A DNA stretch of 64,000 bases from Mycoplasma sp. CAG:776 (lineage in GTDB: Bacteria > Bacillota_I > Bacilli_A > RF39 > UBA660): positions 67,720 to 131,719 of the forward strand of contig FR903077.1 of NCBI GenBank assembly GCA_000438195.1. The letters run 5' to 3'. The notes below the pieces were generated by a model. The model had not been told where the DNA came from. It saw only the letters and a program-made list of their open reading frames with translations, and made no database searches. Positions 34,728 to 43,669 of the stretch are shown here, in pieces. Made by a program: the position numbers and the translations under genes. Every line of letters begins with the position of its first letter. The first letter of the stretch is position 1.

Positions 34728-37052
34728 ATGTTAATATCATGTAATAAATTAAAAAGTCATATTAAGAATCCTGAGGATATTGATTGGCTAAATATTTGGG
34801 AAACTTTTACGATAAGAACTGCGGAAGTTGAGAAAGTAGAAGTAAAAGGGAACACTTTTGATAATGTAGTTGTTGCCGAGATAAAGGAATGTGAAGAGCA
34901 TCCTGATAGTGATCACATGCATGTTTTAAAAGTAGACTGTGGCGAAAAGGAACTAATTCAAGTAGTATGTGGAGCACCGAATGTAAGAGTTGGATTAAAA
35001 ACAGCATTTGTTAAAGTAGGAGGCCACATTGATGGAGTAGAAATTAAAGCAAGACCTTTAAGAGGAATTCTATCAAATGGTATGTGCTGTAGTGGTCGAG
35101 AATTAGGAATTAGTGATAATCACGATGGAATAATGGAATTACCTAGTGATTGGGTAGTAGGAACAGATATTAAAAAGTATTTACCAGTTGAAGATATTAT
35201 TGTTGAAATTGATAATAAGTCATTAACTAATAGACCAGATTTATGGGGACATTATGGTATTGCAAGAGAAATATGTGCTATTACAAATCATGATTTATTA
35301 TCATTAGATATATTAGAAATAGCAAATGATAAAGAAGACTTAGATATTGTAATAAAAGATAATAACTTATGTTACCGTTATACAGGTCTAAAAATTGAAA
35401 ATATAAAAAACAATAAAACTCCATTAGACATGCAAATATTTTTATACTATGCTGGAATGCGTTCTATCTCTTTGTTAGTAGATTTAACCAATTATTTAAT
35501 GTTAGAACTTGGACAGCCAATGCATGCTTTTGATGCTAGAGTAGTTAAAAACATTGAAGTAGGCCTAGCGAATGATAAAGATACCTATACAACTCTTGAT
35601 GGAGTTACCAGAACCTTAACAAATGAAATGTTAATGATCAAAAATGGCGATAAATATTTTGGTATTGCTGGTGTAATGGGAGGGCTTGATAGTGAAATTT
35701 TAAGTGATACTACAAGTGTATTCTTAGAAAGTGCTTGCTTTAACGCCGGATCTATTAGAAGATGTGCTCTAAATTTAGGACTTAGAACGGAAGCCTCAGC
35801 TCGTTATGAAAAAAGTTTAGATCCTAATATGACAGATTTAGCTATCAAAAGATTAGCATATCTTTTAAAAGAACAAAATCCAGATATGGTAATCACCTCT
35901 AATCTAACGGATATATATCCAAATCCATTAAAAGAGGAAAAAATCATATTAGATAAAAAAACATTATCTATTTATATGGGAAGAACTCTTGAAGATGAAA
36001 CTGTAAGAAATATTTTAGATAAATTAGGATTTAAAGTGGAAATTGAGGAAAATTACTATGATGTGTGTGTTCCAACATTTAGAGCCACCAAAGATATTAA
36101 AATAAAAGAGGATTTAATAGAAGAAATAGCAAGGATCTATGGATTAGAAAATTTTGAACCAAAACCATTAAAACTAGATTTAACTATAACAGAACATGAA
36201 ACAATATATAATGAAGAATATGAAGTAAAAAGATTATTGGCAACTAAATTTGATATGCATGAAGTTCATAGTTATGTTTGGTATGATACAGACTTATTAA
36301 AAGAACTAAATATTGAAAAGAAAAATGTAAAATTATTAGGAAAAGACACCAATAATATTTTACGTGATGATCTAAGTTTATCTTTAATGAACATAGTAAA
36401 AGAAAATTTTAAAAATTATTCTGGATTTAAAATATTTGAAATAGGAACTATTATTGAAAATAATATGAATAAAAGAGTATTGAGCATAATTTTAACTGAT
36501 GTAGAAAAAAATTTAGAAAAAGGTTATATCGAAGCAAAAAAAATAGTGAAATATTTATTTAAAATGTTAAAGAATAAAGAAGTAACCTTAAGTGATAACA
36601 TAAATGAAAAAGCTTACTATGATGATAAATTAGGAAAAATTATCAAATTAGATGATACAAGAATAGGAACTTTAAATGTTTTAAACAGATCATGTACCAA
36701 CAAACTAAGTAAAAGGAAATATGTAATTACAATAGATATCGATTTTGATAAATATATTAATATAAGTAAAGAAGAAATTCTAGCTAAAGAAGTTAGTAAA
36801 TATCCTGAAGTAGAGCTAGATTATACGATTATCGTTGAAGATAAAAAATATGCTGATTTAAAAGAAATATTAGATAAATTTATAAGCAATTTAATTAGAA
36901 ATTATAAATTAGTAGAAGTATATGAAAACAAATACCTAATAAGATATACTCTAGGAAGTAATAGCAAGACTTTAGAACAAAAAGAATTGCAAACTTTTAA
37001 AGAACGTTTTATTAAACATGTTAAAGAAAGTGGATTAAATATTTTAGAATAA
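34728..37052 (+). CDS. pheT: phenylalanyl-tRNA synthetase beta subunit
   Basis: The 774-residue beta subunit contains the tRNA-binding OB domain (about 40-150, VVVAEIKECEEHPDSDHMHV and GAPNVRVGLKTAFVKVGG), the B3/B4 editing domain (about 210-375, RPDLWGHYGIAREI, LGQPMHAFDARVV) and the B5 domain (about 400-470). The catalytic-like B6/B7 region and a C-terminal FDX-ACB anticodon-binding domain (about 690-774, KYPEVELDYTIIVEDKKY) follow. It follows pheS by 10 nt with AGGAGG and is under the same T-box control. The length is close to the usual 790-800. Confidence 0.97.
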   Translation: MLISCNKLKSHIKNPEDIDWLNIWETFTIRTAEVEKVEVKGNTFDNVVVAEIKECEEHPDSDHMHVLKVDCGEKELIQVVCGAPNVRVGLKTAFVKVGGHIDGVEIKARPLRGILSNGMCCSGRELGISDNHDGIMELPSDWVVGTDIKKYLPVEDIIVEIDNKSLTNRPDLWGHYGIAREICAITNHDLLSLDILEIANDKEDLDIVIKDNNLCYRYTGLKIENIKNNKTPLDMQIFLYYAGMRSISLLVDLTNYLMLELGQPMHAFDARVVKNIEVGLANDKDTYTTLDGVTRTLTNEMLMIKNGDKYFGIAGVMGGLDSEILSDTTSVFLESACFNAGSIRRCALNLGLRTEASARYEKSLDPNMTDLAIKRLAYLLKEQNPDMVITSNLTDIYPNPLKEEKIILDKKTLSIYMGRTLEDETVRNILDKLGFKVEIEENYYDVCVPTFRATKDIKIKEDLIEEIARIYGLENFEPKPLKLDLTITEHETIYNEEYEVKRLLATKFDMHEVHSYVWYDTDLLKELNIEKKNVKLLGKDTNNILRDDLSLSLMNIVKENFKNYSGFKIFEIGTIIENNMNKRVLSIILTDVEKNLEKGYIEAKKIVKYLFKMLKNKEVTLSDNINEKAYYDDKLGKIIKLDDTRIGTLNVLNRSCTNKLSKRKYVITIDIDFDKYINISKEEILAKEVSKYPEVELDYTIIVEDKKYADLKEILDKFISNLIRNYKLVEVYENKYLIRYTLGSNSKTLEQKELQTFKERFIKHVKESGLNILE

Positions 37053-37104
37053 TTCACTTTTTATCTTAAAAAAACAAAACATAAAAAGCTTTAAAAAATC
37101 TAAT

Positions 37105-37133
37105 TTGACAAGTGCTAAAAAATATGATAGTAT
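37105..37133 (+). promoter_or_regulatory. promoter of the GreA-like gene
   Basis: A perfect TTGACA (37105-37110) is followed after 17 bp by TAGTAT (37128-37133). An overlapping TATAAC (37131-37136) is an alternative -10. Confidence 0.55.
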
Positions 37134-37160
37134 AACAACCATATTTGGAGGGATTGTTTT

Positions 37161-37628
37161 ATGGAACAAAAATTAGTTTTAACACCAAAAGAATTGGAAG
37201 ATTTTAAAAATTTGAAAGCTCAAAAAGAAGCAGAATTAACCTATATTAGATATCAACTAAGTAGTTGTTTAGATGATGAATATGGCTATGTAAGACTAAG
37301 TAGTAAAGCTAAAGAACTAACTAACGACATTAGTAAATTAGAAAAAGTATTAAAATTCAGCGAATTAAATAAAGATACAATTTCAGATAATGTTAGAGTT
37401 GGTGATTTATTATGGTTATCATTTAATGGAGATGCTCCAGAACTAAGTAAATTAGTAGTTGAAGCTCAACAAGTAATGGACTGTAATTATATTCAAATCA
37501 GTATTAATTCTCCAGTTGGAGCAGCAATATTTAATCAACCTATAGGAAGTACAATACAAGCCCAAAATGGTATGATAATTGAAATTAAAGAAAGAGAAAA
37601 AGTAGAAGAAAACAAGCTAGAAAGATAA
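37161..37628 (+). CDS. GreA/GreB-like transcription factor
   Basis: Gre factors rescue backtracked RNA polymerase by stimulating transcript cleavage. This 155-residue protein has an N-terminal helical hairpin (about 8-75, KELEDFKNLKAQKEAELTYI and ISKLEKVLKFSEL) and a C-terminal FKBP-like domain with the family's INSPVGAAIFNQPIGSTI (about 117-134). The coiled-coil tip normally carries two acidic residues; here it has LDDEYGYVR near 37-45, which retains Asp-Asp-Glu. GGAGGGA precedes the ATG. It is followed by a very strong terminator. It could be a Gre paralogue with a different role. Confidence 0.75.
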   Translation: MEQKLVLTPKELEDFKNLKAQKEAELTYIRYQLSSCLDDEYGYVRLSSKAKELTNDISKLEKVLKFSELNKDTISDNVRVGDLLWLSFNGDAPELSKLVVEAQQVMDCNYIQISINSPVGAAIFNQPIGSTIQAQNGMIIEIKEREKVEENKLER

Positions 37629-37632
37629 TATT

Positions 37633-37668
37633 AAAATATTTGTTTGATTTGCAAACAAATATTTTTTT
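37633..37668 (+). terminator. strong terminator after the GreA-like gene
   Basis: Fourteen-base perfect arms AAAATATTTGTTTG/CAAACAAATATTTT (37633-37646 with 37652-37665) run into a T tract ending at 37668. Confidence 0.85.
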
Positions 37669-37677
37669 ATGTTTTAT

Positions 37678-37706
37678 TTGACAAATATCTAATAAAATGT
37701 TAAAGT
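37678..37706 (+). promoter_or_regulatory. promoter of the amidoligase gene
   Basis: A perfect TTGACA (37678-37683) and TAAAGT (37701-37706) are separated by 17 bp. AAGGGG near 37721 is the ribosome site. Confidence 0.65.
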
Positions 37707-37736
37707 ATATGGCAGTAAAAAAGGGGTTTTAAAGTT

Positions 37737-38750
37737 ATGACAAAAGAATTATTAAGTAGTAATAATAATGATATTTTAAGGAATTTAAAAGGCTTAGATA
37801 AAGAAAAACTACTCCAACTAATAAAAAATTTTCATTTAAGATATCATGATACTCTTTTCTTACCACCCGAATTAACATTTGGTATTGAAATAGAGTATGA
37901 AGATTTAAAATGGGAAAAAGTAGAAGAATTTATAAATAGAAATAACCCTAATTGGAATTTAAAAAAAGATGCCTCTATTCCTTTGGGAGGAGAAATAACA
38001 TCACCAATTTTAACCGATAAAAAAGAGTATTGGCAAGAACTAAAAAATATATGTGATTTTTTAAAAAAAGAAAAGGCTAATACAAATAAAAATACAGGTG
38101 GACATGTTCATATAGGAGCCCAAATGTTGGGAAACGACTATAATAATTGGCGTAGATTTATTAAATTATACACAATATATGAACAAATTTTATTTCGTTT
38201 TGGATATGGAGATAAACTGCATTATCGCACAAAAATATTAGTTTATTCAGATATTTTACAATCTGAATTAATTTCAAAAATGTGGAAATTTAATCATGCC
38301 AAGTCTTTAAGAGAAATTGAAGAGTTTTTTCCGCATCAAACAAAACATATTGCTTTATCATTTAGACACGTTTCTTTTGCTGATATGTCTAAAAGAGATA
38401 TGAACACGATAGAATTTCGCTTTCCAAATTGTACAGTAGAAGAGGCGATATGGCAAAATAATATTAATGTTTTTGCCAAAATGATATTAGCAGCCAAAAA
38501 TCCTAATTTAGATGAAGAGTATTTAGATGCTTTATTAAAAGAATTAGAATATTTATTTTACACCTTTAATAATTTTGATGAAATATTTGCTAGATATCAA
38601 AGAATTGATTTGCCTAAAGCCCTAGAATTTGCTGACTTAATTTTTAATAATAATTTAGATAAAATAAATTTTTTACGCCAATATTTAAAAAGTTATGAAG
38701 AAATTCTTCCACCACGAGAAGAAATGACTTTAGCCAGATATCATAGCTAA
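37737..38750 (+). CDS. putative amidoligase enzyme
   Basis: This 337-residue protein matches the amidoligase family, whose fold resembles gamma-glutamylcysteine synthetase/glutamine synthetase and which forms amide bonds with ATP. Diagnostic motifs are LTFGIEIEYEDL (about 42-53), the GGEITSPIL glycine-acidic strand (about 83-91), NTGGHVHIGAQML (about 119-131) and TIEFRFPNC (about 223-231). Family members are often found with phage, peptide-modification or cell-wall genes. Here it stands alone with its own promoter between a Gre-like and a TasA-like gene, so the substrate is unknown. Confidence 0.78.
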   Translation: MTKELLSSNNNDILRNLKGLDKEKLLQLIKNFHLRYHDTLFLPPELTFGIEIEYEDLKWEKVEEFINRNNPNWNLKKDASIPLGGEITSPILTDKKEYWQELKNICDFLKKEKANTNKNTGGHVHIGAQMLGNDYNNWRRFIKLYTIYEQILFRFGYGDKLHYRTKILVYSDILQSELISKMWKFNHAKSLREIEEFFPHQTKHIALSFRHVSFADMSKRDMNTIEFRFPNCTVEEAIWQNNINVFAKMILAAKNPNLDEEYLDALLKELEYLFYTFNNFDEIFARYQRIDLPKALEFADLIFNNNLDKINFLRQYLKSYEEILPPREEMTLARYHS

Positions 38751-38779
38751 ATATTTTTAAATTTCTAATATATTTAGTA

Positions 38780-38808
38780 TTGTCTAAACTTAAAAAGTTT
38801 AGTATAAT
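38780..38808 (+). promoter_or_regulatory. promoter with an operator palindrome between -35 and -10
   Basis: TTGTCT (38780-38785), 17 bp, TATAAT (38803-38808). A perfect inverted repeat CTAAACT/AGTTTAG (38784-38790 with 38796-38802) fills the spacer exactly, so a bound regulator would block or reshape the promoter. No T run follows the hairpin, so it is not a terminator. Confidence 0.7.
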
Positions 38809-38832
38809 AAAAACAGAATAGGGTGAAATGTT

Positions 38833-39444
38833 ATGGAAAACATGGAAAATCTTGAAATTCAAAAGGATAATACCAAAAAAAGGATATTATTAGGATCTTT
38901 AATAATTGTAGTATCAATAGTTATAATAGGAATAAGTTTATCATATGCATATTTTTTAAATGAAGTACAAGAAATAAATCCTGATAATCAAGGAACAAAT
39001 ATAACAAGTGGTGAATTAACAATGAATTTAACATCAGAAAAATATATTACTGCAAATGGAGCTTCTCTAATTAATGACGCAGATATTGTAACAAAGGGAG
39101 ATTATACATCATTTAGTGTAACATTGCCTAGTGATGCTGATGCTTCTAGTGCTTCATATTCTTTATATTTAACTGAATTGACAATAAGTGATAATTTTAA
39201 AAGTAAATATGTAAAATGGGCGTTATATAATGCCGATGGAACTTCTGAATTAGCCAGTGGAGATTTTAGTAATGCGACAAGTGGAACAAACATAACTTTA
39301 AAAGATAATATATCTATTACCAAAGGAACAACTAATTCTTATCGTTTATATATTTGGTTAAGCAATGATCCAGACAATAATCAAATAGATTTATTAGAAG
39401 GCTCATTAAGTACCAAAGTAGGATTTAGAGCAACGACAAACTAA
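38833..39444 (+). CDS. TasA/CalY-like secreted protein with SipW-type signal
   Basis: This 203-residue protein has a basic N-terminus, a hydrophobic segment (RILLGSLIIVVSIVIIGISL, about 18-37) and the cleavage-region motif SYAYFLNE. This resembles the AYF motif of SipW-processed TasA and camelysin-type proteins. The mature part is beta-rich (SGELTMNLTSEKYI, SFSVTLPSDAD, YSLYLTELTISD, GFRATTN end) and Ser/Thr/Asn-rich, as in TasA. It probably forms or decorates extracellular fibres and would be processed by the SipW-type peptidase at 62684. The gene is monocistronic, with a repressor-type promoter and a terminator at 39443. Confidence 0.7.
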   Translation: MENMENLEIQKDNTKKRILLGSLIIVVSIVIIGISLSYAYFLNEVQEINPDNQGTNITSGELTMNLTSEKYITANGASLINDADIVTKGDYTSFSVTLPSDADASSASYSLYLTELTISDNFKSKYVKWALYNADGTSELASGDFSNATSGTNITLKDNISITKGTTNSYRLYIWLSNDPDNNQIDLLEGSLSTKVGFRATTN

Positions 39445-39470
39445 CTTAGAAATAATTCTAAGTTTTATTT
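39443..39470 (+). terminator. terminator of the 38833 TasA-like gene
   Basis: Nine-base arms AACTTAGAA/TTCTAAGTT (39443-39451 with 39456-39464) are followed by TTATTTT. Confidence 0.7.
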
Positions 39471-39505
39471 TGGCAATATTTAGTATTTTAAAGCGGCAAA
39501 ATATA

Positions 39506-39514
39506 TGTTATAAT
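39506..39514 (+). promoter_or_regulatory. ftsEX extended -10 promoter
   Basis: TGTTATAAT (39506-39514) is a perfect extended -10 element, 25 nt upstream of ftsE. GGAGG (39530-39534) is the ribosome site. Confidence 0.55.
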
Positions 39515-39539
39515 GTTTCTAAACTAGTAGGAGGTAGCC

Positions 39540-40241
39540 ATGAGATTTATAGAGATAAAAAACTGTTATAAAGTATATAAAAATGGTGTAGCAGCCATTG
39601 CTGATTTAAGTCTCAAAATAAATAAAGGGGAATTTGTCTTTGTAATTGGGGCAAGTGGTTCGGGGAAATCAACATTAATAAAAATGTTATATCGTGAAGA
39701 AAAACCAACGCAAGGAACTGTCGAAATTGGGGGAATCAATGTTGGAAAATTACGAAACAGGACAGTATATAAACTAAGGAGAAAATTAGGAATAGTTTTT
39801 CAAGATTTTAAATTACTACCTAAGTTAACAGTATATGAAAATGTAGCTTTTGCTTTAGAATGTTTAGGAATGAAAGGTCAAGAAATACGTCCGAAAGTAA
39901 TTAAAGCTCTTGATCATGTTGGCTTAAAAGATAAAATAAGAAGTTTTCCAAATGAATTATCAGGAGGAGAACAACAAAGAGTATGTATAGCAAGAGCGAT
40001 AGTAAACGATCCTAAACTTTTGATATGTGATGAACCAACAGGAAATCTAGATCCAAAAACATCAAAAGGAATAATGGATGTTTTAGAAACAATCAACAAA
40101 GAATTAGGAACAACTATTATTATGGCTACTCATGATAAAGAGATTGTCAATCGCATGAAAAAAAGAGTAATTGTCCTAGATAGTGGTGTCCTATCAGAAG
40201 ATCATGAGAAAGGAAGTTATAAAGCCAGTGAAAGCATTTAG
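39540..40241 (+). CDS. ftsE: cell division ATP-binding protein FtsE
   Basis: FtsE is the ATPase of the FtsEX complex, which switches on peptidoglycan hydrolases at division. The 233-residue protein has Walker A GASGSGKSTLIKML (about 37-50), VFQDFKLLPKLTVYENV (Q-loop), the signature NELSGGEQQRVCIARAI (about 138-154), Walker B LLICDEPTGNLD and a MATHDKEI H-loop. It overlaps ftsX by about 38 nt, and an M23 hydrolase gene follows, giving the classical ftsE-ftsX-hydrolase order of Bacilli. Confidence 0.95.
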   Translation: MRFIEIKNCYKVYKNGVAAIADLSLKINKGEFVFVIGASGSGKSTLIKMLYREEKPTQGTVEIGGINVGKLRNRTVYKLRRKLGIVFQDFKLLPKLTVYENVAFALECLGMKGQEIRPKVIKALDHVGLKDKIRSFPNELSGGEQQRVCIARAIVNDPKLLICDEPTGNLDPKTSKGIMDVLETINKELGTTIIMATHDKEIVNRMKKRVIVLDSGVLSEDHEKGSYKASESI

Positions 40242-41121
40242 AATATTTGTAAGAAGTATCCGTGATTCGGTAAAAAGTGTTTTTAGAAATTTTAGTTTAA
40301 GTATTGCGAGTATTCTATGTACTACCATTACTTTAGTACTAGTAGCCATAGCTATAGTAGTCACAGTAAATGTAAATCATGTAACGAAAGATATGGAAGA
40401 AGAACTAACTATCGTAGTTTATGCCAATGAAGAGACAACTGATGAACAGTTAAAAACTTTAGAAAAAGAAATCAAAAACATATCAACAGTAAAAAAAGTA
40501 GTAGCCAAAAGTAAAGAAGAATGGCGTTTAGAAATGAAAAGTTATTCTGATACTTTAAATACAACTTTAGACTATTTAGAAGAAAATCCTTTATTAGATT
40601 CTTTTATTGTAACTGTAGATAACGTAGATGATTTAAGGCCAACGGCTTTAAAAATAAGAGATCTAGATAACATTGAAAGTGCCAATTATGGAGAAGGAAT
40701 GGTAGAAGATATTATATCAGTATTTGATATCATTAAAACCGTAACAATTGTTATGGTAGTAGCCTTAATAGTTGTAACCGCCTTTTTAATTAGTAACACA
40801 ATTAAATTAACTATATTTTCAAGACGTAGTGAGATTGAGATTATGCGATTAGTAGGAAGTAGTAATACTTCAATTAAATTACCGTTTGTATTTGAAGGAT
40901 TTTTGCTAGGATTATTAGGTTCTATTATTCCAATTATTGTAACGATTTATGGATATTTAATCATGTATGAGCAATTAAGTACATCATCATCATTTAGTAT
41001 TATTGAGCTTGTAAAACCAATGCCATTTGTTTTAATTACATCATTAGTATTATTAGTAATAGGTTCTGTAGTAGGTATGTTTGGTTCAGCTAGAGCTGTA
41101 AGGAAGTATTTGAAGATATGA
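40204..41121 (+). CDS. ftsX: cell division membrane protein FtsX
   Basis: FtsX is the four-helix membrane partner of FtsE and carries the ATPase signal to an outside hydrolase. The protein of about 305 residues has one helix near the N-terminus (SIASILCTTITLVLVAIAIV), a large extracytoplasmic loop (about 55-165) and three further helices in a FtsX domain (about 170-300, including the SNTIKLTIFSRRSEIEIMRL coupling region). ATG 40204 is the best start by family N-terminus, but a GTG at 40231 following AAGGAAG is possible. It overlaps ftsE upstream and the hydrolase gene by 4 nt downstream. Confidence 0.93.
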   Translation: MRKEVIKPVKAFRIFVRSIRDSVKSVFRNFSLSIASILCTTITLVLVAIAIVVTVNVNHVTKDMEEELTIVVYANEETTDEQLKTLEKEIKNISTVKKVVAKSKEEWRLEMKSYSDTLNTTLDYLEENPLLDSFIVTVDNVDDLRPTALKIRDLDNIESANYGEGMVEDIISVFDIIKTVTIVMVVALIVVTAFLISNTIKLTIFSRRSEIEIMRLVGSSNTSIKLPFVFEGFLLGLLGSIIPIIVTIYGYLIMYEQLSTSSSFSIIELVKPMPFVLITSLVLLVIGSVVGMFGSARAVRKYLKI

Positions 41122-42371
41122 TAAAGAAGAGTTGTGGTTATTTATTAAGAACATTCTTAATAATAGCGGTAGTATTCTCTTATTTTGTAACTCCAGAGAT
41201 AGCAAATGCAGCTGCTGCTGAAACATTAGGAGATTTAAGAAATGAATATAATGAATTACTAAAGAAAAAACAAGAAAATGATAACAAAACCGATGCTGCC
41301 AAGGCTGAAATAGCTAGAAAAGAAGCCGCAATTAAACAAGCTCAAGCGGATATTACCGAGGCAGAACATCAATATGATGAAGCAGAACAAAGTATTGTTG
41401 AATCTAATGAAAAAATAGATTCTTTAACAGAAGAAACTAAGAAGGTATTACTATACATGCAACAAATGCAAGGACAAAATGCTTATGTTGAATATGTAAG
41501 TGGTGCATCTAGTATGACAGAATTAATCATGCGTGTTGAAGCAGTAAATCAAGTTTCAGGTTACATTCAAAAAACAACTAAGAATTTAGAAAGTGAAATA
41601 AAAAGAAATGAAGAATTAAAAACAGAATTAACAGAAAAGCAAAAAAAATTAGAAAATCAAATAGCATCTTATGAAAAAACAATTGAAGAACAATACGATA
41701 GTATAGATGAATATGATATTTATGCGTTAGATATAAATCAGCAAGTAGAAATTGCGAAAGACAAGTATGATCATTATTACAAAGCCTGTAAAACTTATGC
41801 AGGAACTACTGATGATAGTACTCCATTATCATCTTGCGTGGATAGCGATGACATACCATATAATAGTGGTTGGTTAAAACCATTAAAATCAGGAGTAGTA
41901 ACAAGTAAGATGGGATATCGTACTCATCCTGTAACCGGACAAAAATATAAATTCCATGATGCTATCGATATTGGTGGAAATAGTGAAGGGACAAAAGTTT
42001 ATGCAGCAGCAGCTGGAATAGTATCTGGTATTGCTCGTAAAACAAGTTGTGGTGGAAATAAAGTATATGTAGATGTAACAGTAGGTGGAAAGAAGTATAC
42101 AACATATTATTATCACTTGTTAGCTATTAATGTAAAAGTAGGAGACATTGTCAATCAAAATACAGTAATAGGAACAGTCGGTGGATATTCAACCTCAACT
42201 TCTCATGGTGGCTATGATGCCTGTACAACGGGAGCTCATCTACACTATGGTGTAGCAACAGGCTGGTTTAATGGTAGAAATATTCCAACTTCAACCGTTA
42301 TAACCCCACCAGGATTTAATAATTCAGTAGGATACCGTTTCTATTCAAGAACAGATTATTATGGCAATTAA
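41118..42371 (+). CDS. FtsEX-linked murein hydrolase/activator (coiled coil + M23 domain)
   Basis: This 417-residue secreted protein has a signal peptide (LLRTFLIIAVVFSYFVTPEIANAAAAE, cleaved near 34), a long alpha-helical coiled coil (about 36-220, like PcsB/CwlO/EnvC) and a C-terminal LytM/M23 metallopeptidase domain (about 255-400). Zinc ligands are visible in KFHDAIDIGG (His and Asp, about 276-285) and GAHLHYGV (HxH, about 372-379). Its ATG overlaps the ftsX stop (ATGA), so the three genes make one unit: FtsEX would relieve autoinhibition by the coiled coil and allow wall cleavage at division. Whether it acts itself or activates another enzyme is open; the zinc site looks intact. Confidence 0.9.
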   Translation: MIKKSCGYLLRTFLIIAVVFSYFVTPEIANAAAAETLGDLRNEYNELLKKKQENDNKTDAAKAEIARKEAAIKQAQADITEAEHQYDEAEQSIVESNEKIDSLTEETKKVLLYMQQMQGQNAYVEYVSGASSMTELIMRVEAVNQVSGYIQKTTKNLESEIKRNEELKTELTEKQKKLENQIASYEKTIEEQYDSIDEYDIYALDINQQVEIAKDKYDHYYKACKTYAGTTDDSTPLSSCVDSDDIPYNSGWLKPLKSGVVTSKMGYRTHPVTGQKYKFHDAIDIGGNSEGTKVYAAAAGIVSGIARKTSCGGNKVYVDVTVGGKKYTTYYYHLLAINVKVGDIVNQNTVIGTVGGYSTSTSHGGYDACTTGAHLHYGVATGWFNGRNIPTSTVITPPGFNNSVGYRFYSRTDYYGN

Positions 42372-42396
42372 GCATTCTAAAAAGGATGCTTTTTCT
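42370..42396 (+). terminator. terminator of the ftsEX-hydrolase operon
   Basis: AAGCATTC/GGATGCTT (42370-42377 with 42384-42391), with one G-T pair, is followed by TTTTT. Confidence 0.75.
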
Positions 42397-42444
42397 CTGT
42401 ACAAAAAATAAAAAATAATATATAATAAAAATAATAGGTGAGAT

Positions 42445-42846
42445 ATGATCAGATTTAAGAAAGCGAAGAAAAAAGATAAACCAATGTTGATAAATGCCAA
42501 GTTATTAACATTAATTCCCTATATAAAAGATAATAGCGAACAATTAAAAGCAATCGCTTATGTAAATGATTTAGTATTAAAACATGTTGATGAATTTATG
42601 GTAATATATTCTTTTATAAAACCAATAGGAGTATACCTAATAAAAGATAAAGAATTAGATACTTTATACATTGAAGAAAAATATCGAAATAAAGGATATG
42701 GAAGTAAAATCTTAAAAAAGATAAAAGATCAATTTATTGAAGTAAAGGTAAGAAAAGAAAATAAGAAAGCTATAGAATTTTATAAAAGAAACGGTTATAC
42801 AAAAGAAATCAGAGCAAAAGAATTGTTAATATTGAGAAAGGATTGA
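42445..42846 (+). CDS. GNAT-family N-acetyltransferase
   Basis: This 133-residue protein is a compact GNAT enzyme that would use acetyl-CoA. The acetyl-CoA pyrophosphate loop is visible in IEEKYRNKGYGSKILKKIK (about 72-90). The typical KENKKAIEFYKRNGY near 112-126 marks the C-terminal beta-bulge region. The substrate is unknown. It starts a three-gene run with the next hypothetical gene and tilS nearby; GGTGAG lies before the ATG. Confidence 0.85.
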   Translation: MIRFKKAKKKDKPMLINAKLLTLIPYIKDNSEQLKAIAYVNDLVLKHVDEFMVIYSFIKPIGVYLIKDKELDTLYIEEKYRNKGYGSKILKKIKDQFIEVKVRKENKKAIEFYKRNGYTKEIRAKELLILRKD

Positions 42847-42851
42847 TTTAA

Positions 42852-43613
42852 ATGAAAATGAATGAATTTTTAAAACAAATAGCTAGTGATAAAAGAAAAC
42901 TAGGAAAAGAGCTAAATAAAGATGATTATTACTTGATGTTAAAATATACTGGTATTAATAAAGATCAATCATTAGTAAATGATATTGAAGAGTTTTATCA
43001 AAATTTTTTAGAAAATTTAAATAATTCACTAGTCCGTCATGTAATAAGAAAAACAGGTGAAAAAGAAAATACAACCCATTATATTGGTTTTTATGTCGAT
43101 AAAAGAGCCAATTATACTGAAGCATATAAAGTATATTTTCCTGTAAAATATGAATATATGATTAGTGCTTTAAAAACGATATTTAGCTATTTAATAAGAA
43201 ACAGTATTGAATCAGTCGTAAAATTTCATGTAAAAGCAACTAATGAAAATATAGTAATTCGTTTTTATCACAAAGAAGATGTTTTACCATTTATTAATTA
43301 TTGTAATAATAATTTTATTTTAGATGATTTATTAGAAGATACCAATCCTTTCATTGCAACAATTTACCGAATAGGAGTAGTAGAAGATGATAATACAATA
43401 AATAGTTATAATGGTACTTTAAGTATGCTTTTAGAAGAATATATCAATTTTTTAGATGAAAGAAACGCTTTAGATAAAATAAATGAATTGCAATTTTTAG
43501 ATTATATAATAGAGCGAGAAAAAATAGAAGAAAATGAGATTATAAAATTTAATTTACATGCAATAGAAAAGAATATTAAAGCAATACTTACAAGAACAAA
43601 CCCATTAGACTAA
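42852..43613 (+). CDS. hypothetical cytoplasmic protein, 253 residues
   Basis: I do not firmly recognise this protein. It has no signal peptide or membrane segment. The central part (about 75-160) has alternating strands, HYIGFYVDKRANYTEAYKVY, VVKFHVKATNENIVIRFYHK and an acidic DDLLEDTNPF. This pattern weakly recalls HopA1-type domains, in which short Lys-rich strands are followed by a phosphopeptide-binding pocket. That resemblance is only by eye. It follows the GNAT gene by 5 nt with AAAGGA upstream, so co-expression is likely. Ordinary codon use. Confidence 0.6.
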   Translation: MKMNEFLKQIASDKRKLGKELNKDDYYLMLKYTGINKDQSLVNDIEEFYQNFLENLNNSLVRHVIRKTGEKENTTHYIGFYVDKRANYTEAYKVYFPVKYEYMISALKTIFSYLIRNSIESVVKFHVKATNENIVIRFYHKEDVLPFINYCNNNFILDDLLEDTNPFIATIYRIGVVEDDNTINSYNGTLSMLLEEYINFLDERNALDKINELQFLDYIIEREKIEENEIIKFNLHAIEKNIKAILTRTNPLD

Positions 43614-43622
43614 AAAATAGCT

Positions 43623-43650
43623 TGATATAGCCTTTAATCTGCGTTAAAAT
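43623..43650 (+). promoter_or_regulatory. tilS promoter
   Basis: TTGATA (43623-43628), 16 bp, TAAAAT (43645-43650), 20 nt before the tilS start. Confidence 0.5.
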
Positions 43651-43669
43651 AATAAGGCATGGAGAAATT

